Below are positions 61,001-64,000 of a DNA stretch of 64,000 bases, one piece after another. The notes beneath the pieces are model-generated. The model was not told where the DNA came from, did no database searches, and saw nothing but the letters and a program-made list of their open reading frames with translations. A program made the position numbers and the translations under genes. Position 1 is the stretch's first letter; every line of letters starts with the position of its first letter. The DNA is from Hydractinia symbiolongicarpus (taxonomy: Eukaryota; Cnidaria; Hydrozoa; Anthoathecata; Hydractiniidae): positions 27,283,001-27,347,000 of the forward strand of contig NC_079885.1 in assembly GCF_029227915.1 (NCBI RefSeq), read 5' to 3'.

Positions 61001-64000
61001 TGACTGTGGGACTTAATAAAAATGATTTTGGACTTTGACCTTATGAATGTGATAAATGAGACAATTGTGGTAGCGCTTCATTTAAACATTTAGATAAATT
61101 AATCATTTTTTACGGTGGGACCAATCCTAGCCGTTAGCGCGCGCTGAAGAAAGAGAGACAGTATTAAGAACTACATTTCATTGACTTTCTAACGGTATCA
61201 GTCCGTTTCAATTACAACGGTTGCGTCACATATTCGTATCAACATGTATTTAGCGATATTATTCTGAGTTTACTAGGTTGCATCGCTTTTAACAGTGAAA
61301 GGATTGACTGTGGGACTTAATTGAACTGATTTTCGAATTTGACCTCAAAAATGTGATAAATGAGACAATTGTGGTAGCGCTTCATTTAAAAATTTAGATA
61401 AATAAATCATTTTTTACGGTGGGACCAATCCTAGCCGTTAGCGCGCGCTGAAGAAAGAGAGACAGTATTAAAAACTACATTTCATTGACTTTCTAACGGT
61501 ATCAGTCCGTTTCAATTGCAACGGTTGCGTCACATATTCGTACCAACATGTATTTAGCGATATTTTTCGGATTTTACTAGGTTGCATCGCTTTTAACAGT
61601 GAAAGGATTGACTGTGGGACTTAATTAAAATGATTTTGGACTTGGACCTCATAAATGTGATAAATGAGACAATTGTGGTAGCGCTTCATTTAAAAATTTA
61701 GATAAATAAATCATTTTTTACGGTGGGTCCAATCCTAGCCGTTAGCGCGCGCTGAAGAAAGAGAGACAGTATTAAAAACTACATTTCATTGACTTTCTAA
61801 CGGTATCAGTCCGTTTCAATTGCAACGGTTGCGTCACATATTCGTACCAACATGTATTTAGCGATATTTTTCGGATTTTACTAGGTTGCATCGCTTTTAA
61901 CAGTGAAAGGATTGACTGTGGGACTTAATTAAAATGATTTTGGACTTGGACCTCATAAATGTGATAAATGAGACAATTATGGTAGCGCTTCACTTATTAA
62001 TTTAGATAAAATAAGTAATTTTTTACTGTGGGACCAATCCTAGCCGTTAGCGCACGCTGAAAAAATAGAGACAGTTTTAAATACTACATTTCATTGACTT
62101 TCTAACGGTATCAGTCCGTTTCAATTACAACGGTTGCGTCACATATTCGTACCAACATGTATTTAGCGATATTTTTCTGACTTTACTAGGTTGCATCGTT
62201 TTTAACAGTGGAAGGATTGACTGTGGCACTTAATTGAACTGATTTTCGAATTTGACCTCAAAAATGTGATAAATGAGACAATTGTGGTAGCGCTTCATTT
62301 AAAAATTTAGATGAATAAATCATTTTTTACGGTGGGACCAATCCTAGCCGTTAGCGCGCGCTGAAGAAAGAGAGACAGTATTAAAAACTACATTTCATTG
62401 ACTTTCTAACGGTATCAGTCCGTTTCAATTGCAACGGTTGCGTCACATATTCGTACCAACATGTATTTAGCGATATTTTTCGGATTTTACTAGGTTGCAT
62501 CGCTTTTAACAGTGAAAGGATTGACTGTGGGACTTAATTAAAATGATTTTGGACTTGGACCTCATAAATGTGATAAATGAGACAATTGTGGTAGCGCTTC
62601 ATTTAAACATTTAGATAAATAAATCATTTTTTACGGTGGGACCAATCCTAGCCGTTAGCGCGCGCTGAAGAAAGAGAGACAGTATTAAAAACTACATTTC
62701 ATTGACTTTCTAACGGTATCAGTCCGTTTCAATTGCAACGGTTGCGTCACATATTCGTACCAACATGTATTTAGCGATATTTTTCTGATATTACTAAGTT
62801 GTATCGCTTTTAACAGTGAAACGATTGACTGTGGGACTTAATTGAACTTATTTTGGACTGTGACCTTATAAATGTGATAAGTGAGACAATTGGACCCAAG
62901 AAATAACATTCTTTTTACCTTGACATGATTGCCGAAACTCAGCGATTACGCTGGGCGCTGTGGTAGTACCTCATTTAAAAATTTATATAAATAAGTCATT
63001 TCTTTCTGTAGGACCAATCCTAGCCTTTAGCCCGCGCTGAAGAAAGAGAAACAGTTTTAAAAACTACATTTCATTGACTCTCTAACGGTATCAGTCCGTT
63101 TCAATTACAACGGTTGCGTCACATACTCGTACCAACATGTATTTAGCGATATTTTTCTGATTTTACTAGGTTGCATCGTTTTTAACAGTGGAAGGATTGA
63201 CTGTGGGACTTAATTGAACTGATTTTCGAATTTGACCTCAAAAATGTGATAAATGAGACAATTGTGGTAGCGCTTCATTTAAAAATTTAGATAAATAAAT
63301 CATTTTTTACGGTGGGACCAATCCTAGCCGTTAGCGCGCTGAAGAAAGAGGGACAGTATTAAAAACTACATTTCATTGACTTTCTAACGGTATCAGTCCG
63401 TTTCAATTACAACGGTTGCGTCACATATTCGTACCAACATGTATTTAGCGATATTTTTCTGATTTTACTAGGTTGCATCGCTTTTAACAGTGAAAGGATT
63501 GACTGTGGGACTTAATTAAAATGATTTTGGACTTGGACCTCATAAATGTGATAAATGAGACAATTGTGGTAGCGCTTCATTTAAAAATTTAGATAAATAA
63601 ATCATTTTTTACGGTGGGACCAATCCTAGCCGTTAGCGCGCGCTGAAGAAAGAGAGACAGTATTAAAAACTACATTTCATTGACTTTCTAACGGTATCAG
63701 TCCGTTTCAATTGCAACGGTTGCGTCACATATTCGTACCAACATGTATTTAGCGATATTTTTCGGATTTTACTAGGTTGCATCGCTTTTAACAGTGAAAG
63801 GATTGACTGTGCGACTTAATTAAAATGATTTTGGACTTGGACCTCATAAATGTGATAAATGAGACAATTGTGGTAGCGCTTCATTTAAACATTTAGATAA
63901 ATAAATCATTTTTTACGGTGCGACCAATCCTAACCGTTAGCGCGCGCTGAAGAAAGAGAGACAGTATTAAAAACAACATTTCATTGACTTTCTAACAGTA

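Larger units (their letters stand above)
21355..64000. repeat. Satellite DNA array, about 371-bp monomer
   Basis: One repeat family fills the rest of the window and runs off its end. Spacing measured on the GACCGTGGG/GACTGTGGG landmark is 370-374 bases for full units and about 304 for a deleted form, giving very roughly 120 units. Constant landmarks in plus orientation are GATTGAC(C/T)GTGGGAC(C/T)TAA, the AGCGCGCGCTGAAG region, AACGGTATCAGTCCGTT, GGTTGCGTCACATATTCGTA, CCAACATGTATTTAGCGATA and GGTTGCATCGCTTTTAACA. Stops occur in all frames of each unit, so no ORF of 60 codons lies within it beyond 21,673. No transposase, RT or terminal inverted repeats were seen, so it is a satellite rather than a tandem transposon. 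A centromeric, pericentromeric or subtelomeric location is plausible but not shown. Confidence 0.97.
30945..64000 (+). repeat. Satellite subfamily 2 with short and long units
   Basis: From about 30,945 units carry GACTGTGGGACTTAATT and AACAGTGAAA(C/G)GATT. From about 32,930 a short variant appears in which GACAATTG joins directly to TGGTAGCG, skipping 67-68 bases. Short and long units alternate irregularly and form higher-order repeats. Homogeneity rises to the right, and beyond about 41,000 many units are identical over hundreds of bases. Confidence 0.92.

Noticed and set aside
21355-64000. Satellite as a CRISPR-like or tRNA/5S-type tandem gene array
   Set aside because: There are no short repeat-spacer units, no A/B-box or 5S-like landmarks and no terminator pattern. 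Units are contiguous with variation throughout.
21355-64000. CENP-B box in the satellite (ATTCGTACCAACATG looked partly similar)
   Set aside because: The first half (TTCG-N4-A) fits but the essential CGGG half is absent.

Overview
This window looks like nuclear DNA from an animal, most likely a cnidarian and perhaps a hydrozoan. The evidence is small phase-consistent exons bounded by GT..AG, EGF and calcium-binding EGF modules, AT-rich intergenic DNA rich in TAGCTAGC words, Helitrons, a pogo/Tigger-like MITE and a very large satellite. There are no operons and no prokaryotic signals. The species assignment is inference only. The splicing-based calls were made by eye and have not been tested against RNA or databases.

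Layout. Bases 1-5,440, minus strand: a large EGF-bearing exon with an intact signal peptide, one in-frame stop and one frameshift (173-1464), then two decayed calcium-binding EGF exons (4568-4693 and 5300-5440). A 1.46-kb non-autonomous Helitron (2913-4376) and a stray Helitron 3' end (about 1555-1642) lie among them. Bases 5,900-6,660, plus strand: a small four-exon gene model. Bases 7,175-7,850: a complete Tigger-like MITE with a TA target duplication. Bases 8,000-13,800 are mostly unexplained AT-rich DNA, with a candidate first exon at 8030 and a second, oppositely oriented copy of the same Helitron (about 11,700-12,927). Bases 13,830-14,529: a decaying locus with one exon present three times and an exon ending in a RING/U-box-like zinc-binding half. 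Bases 17,155-17,335: a probable terminal exon with a polyadenylation signal. Bases 17,884-18,173: a 52-bp minisatellite. Bases 19,145-20,031, minus strand: four exons that splice in a continuous frame. Bases 20,538-21,330: three Helitron pieces, all in the same orientation, abutting end to end.

From about 21,355 to the window end (about 42.6 kb, two thirds of the window) everything is one satellite family with a monomer of about 371 bp. The array starts with about three to four units in minus orientation, inverts at about 22,422, then runs head-to-tail in plus orientation. A diverged edge subfamily (22,423 to about 30,945) gives way to a second subfamily (about 30,945-64,000). In the second, a variant of about 304 bp lacking one 67-68-bp block is intermixed with full-length units and forms nested higher-order repeats, with duplications offset by 372, 1,285, 2,331, 2,706, 2,845 and 13,417 bp. 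No ORF of 60 codons or more lies wholly in the array after about 21,673. The array shows the classic pattern of divergent units at the edge and recently homogenised units in the interior, so it may be the border of a centromeric, pericentromeric or subtelomeric block. The genes do not form an evident pathway. The EGF exons are probably remnants of secreted or extracellular-matrix genes.
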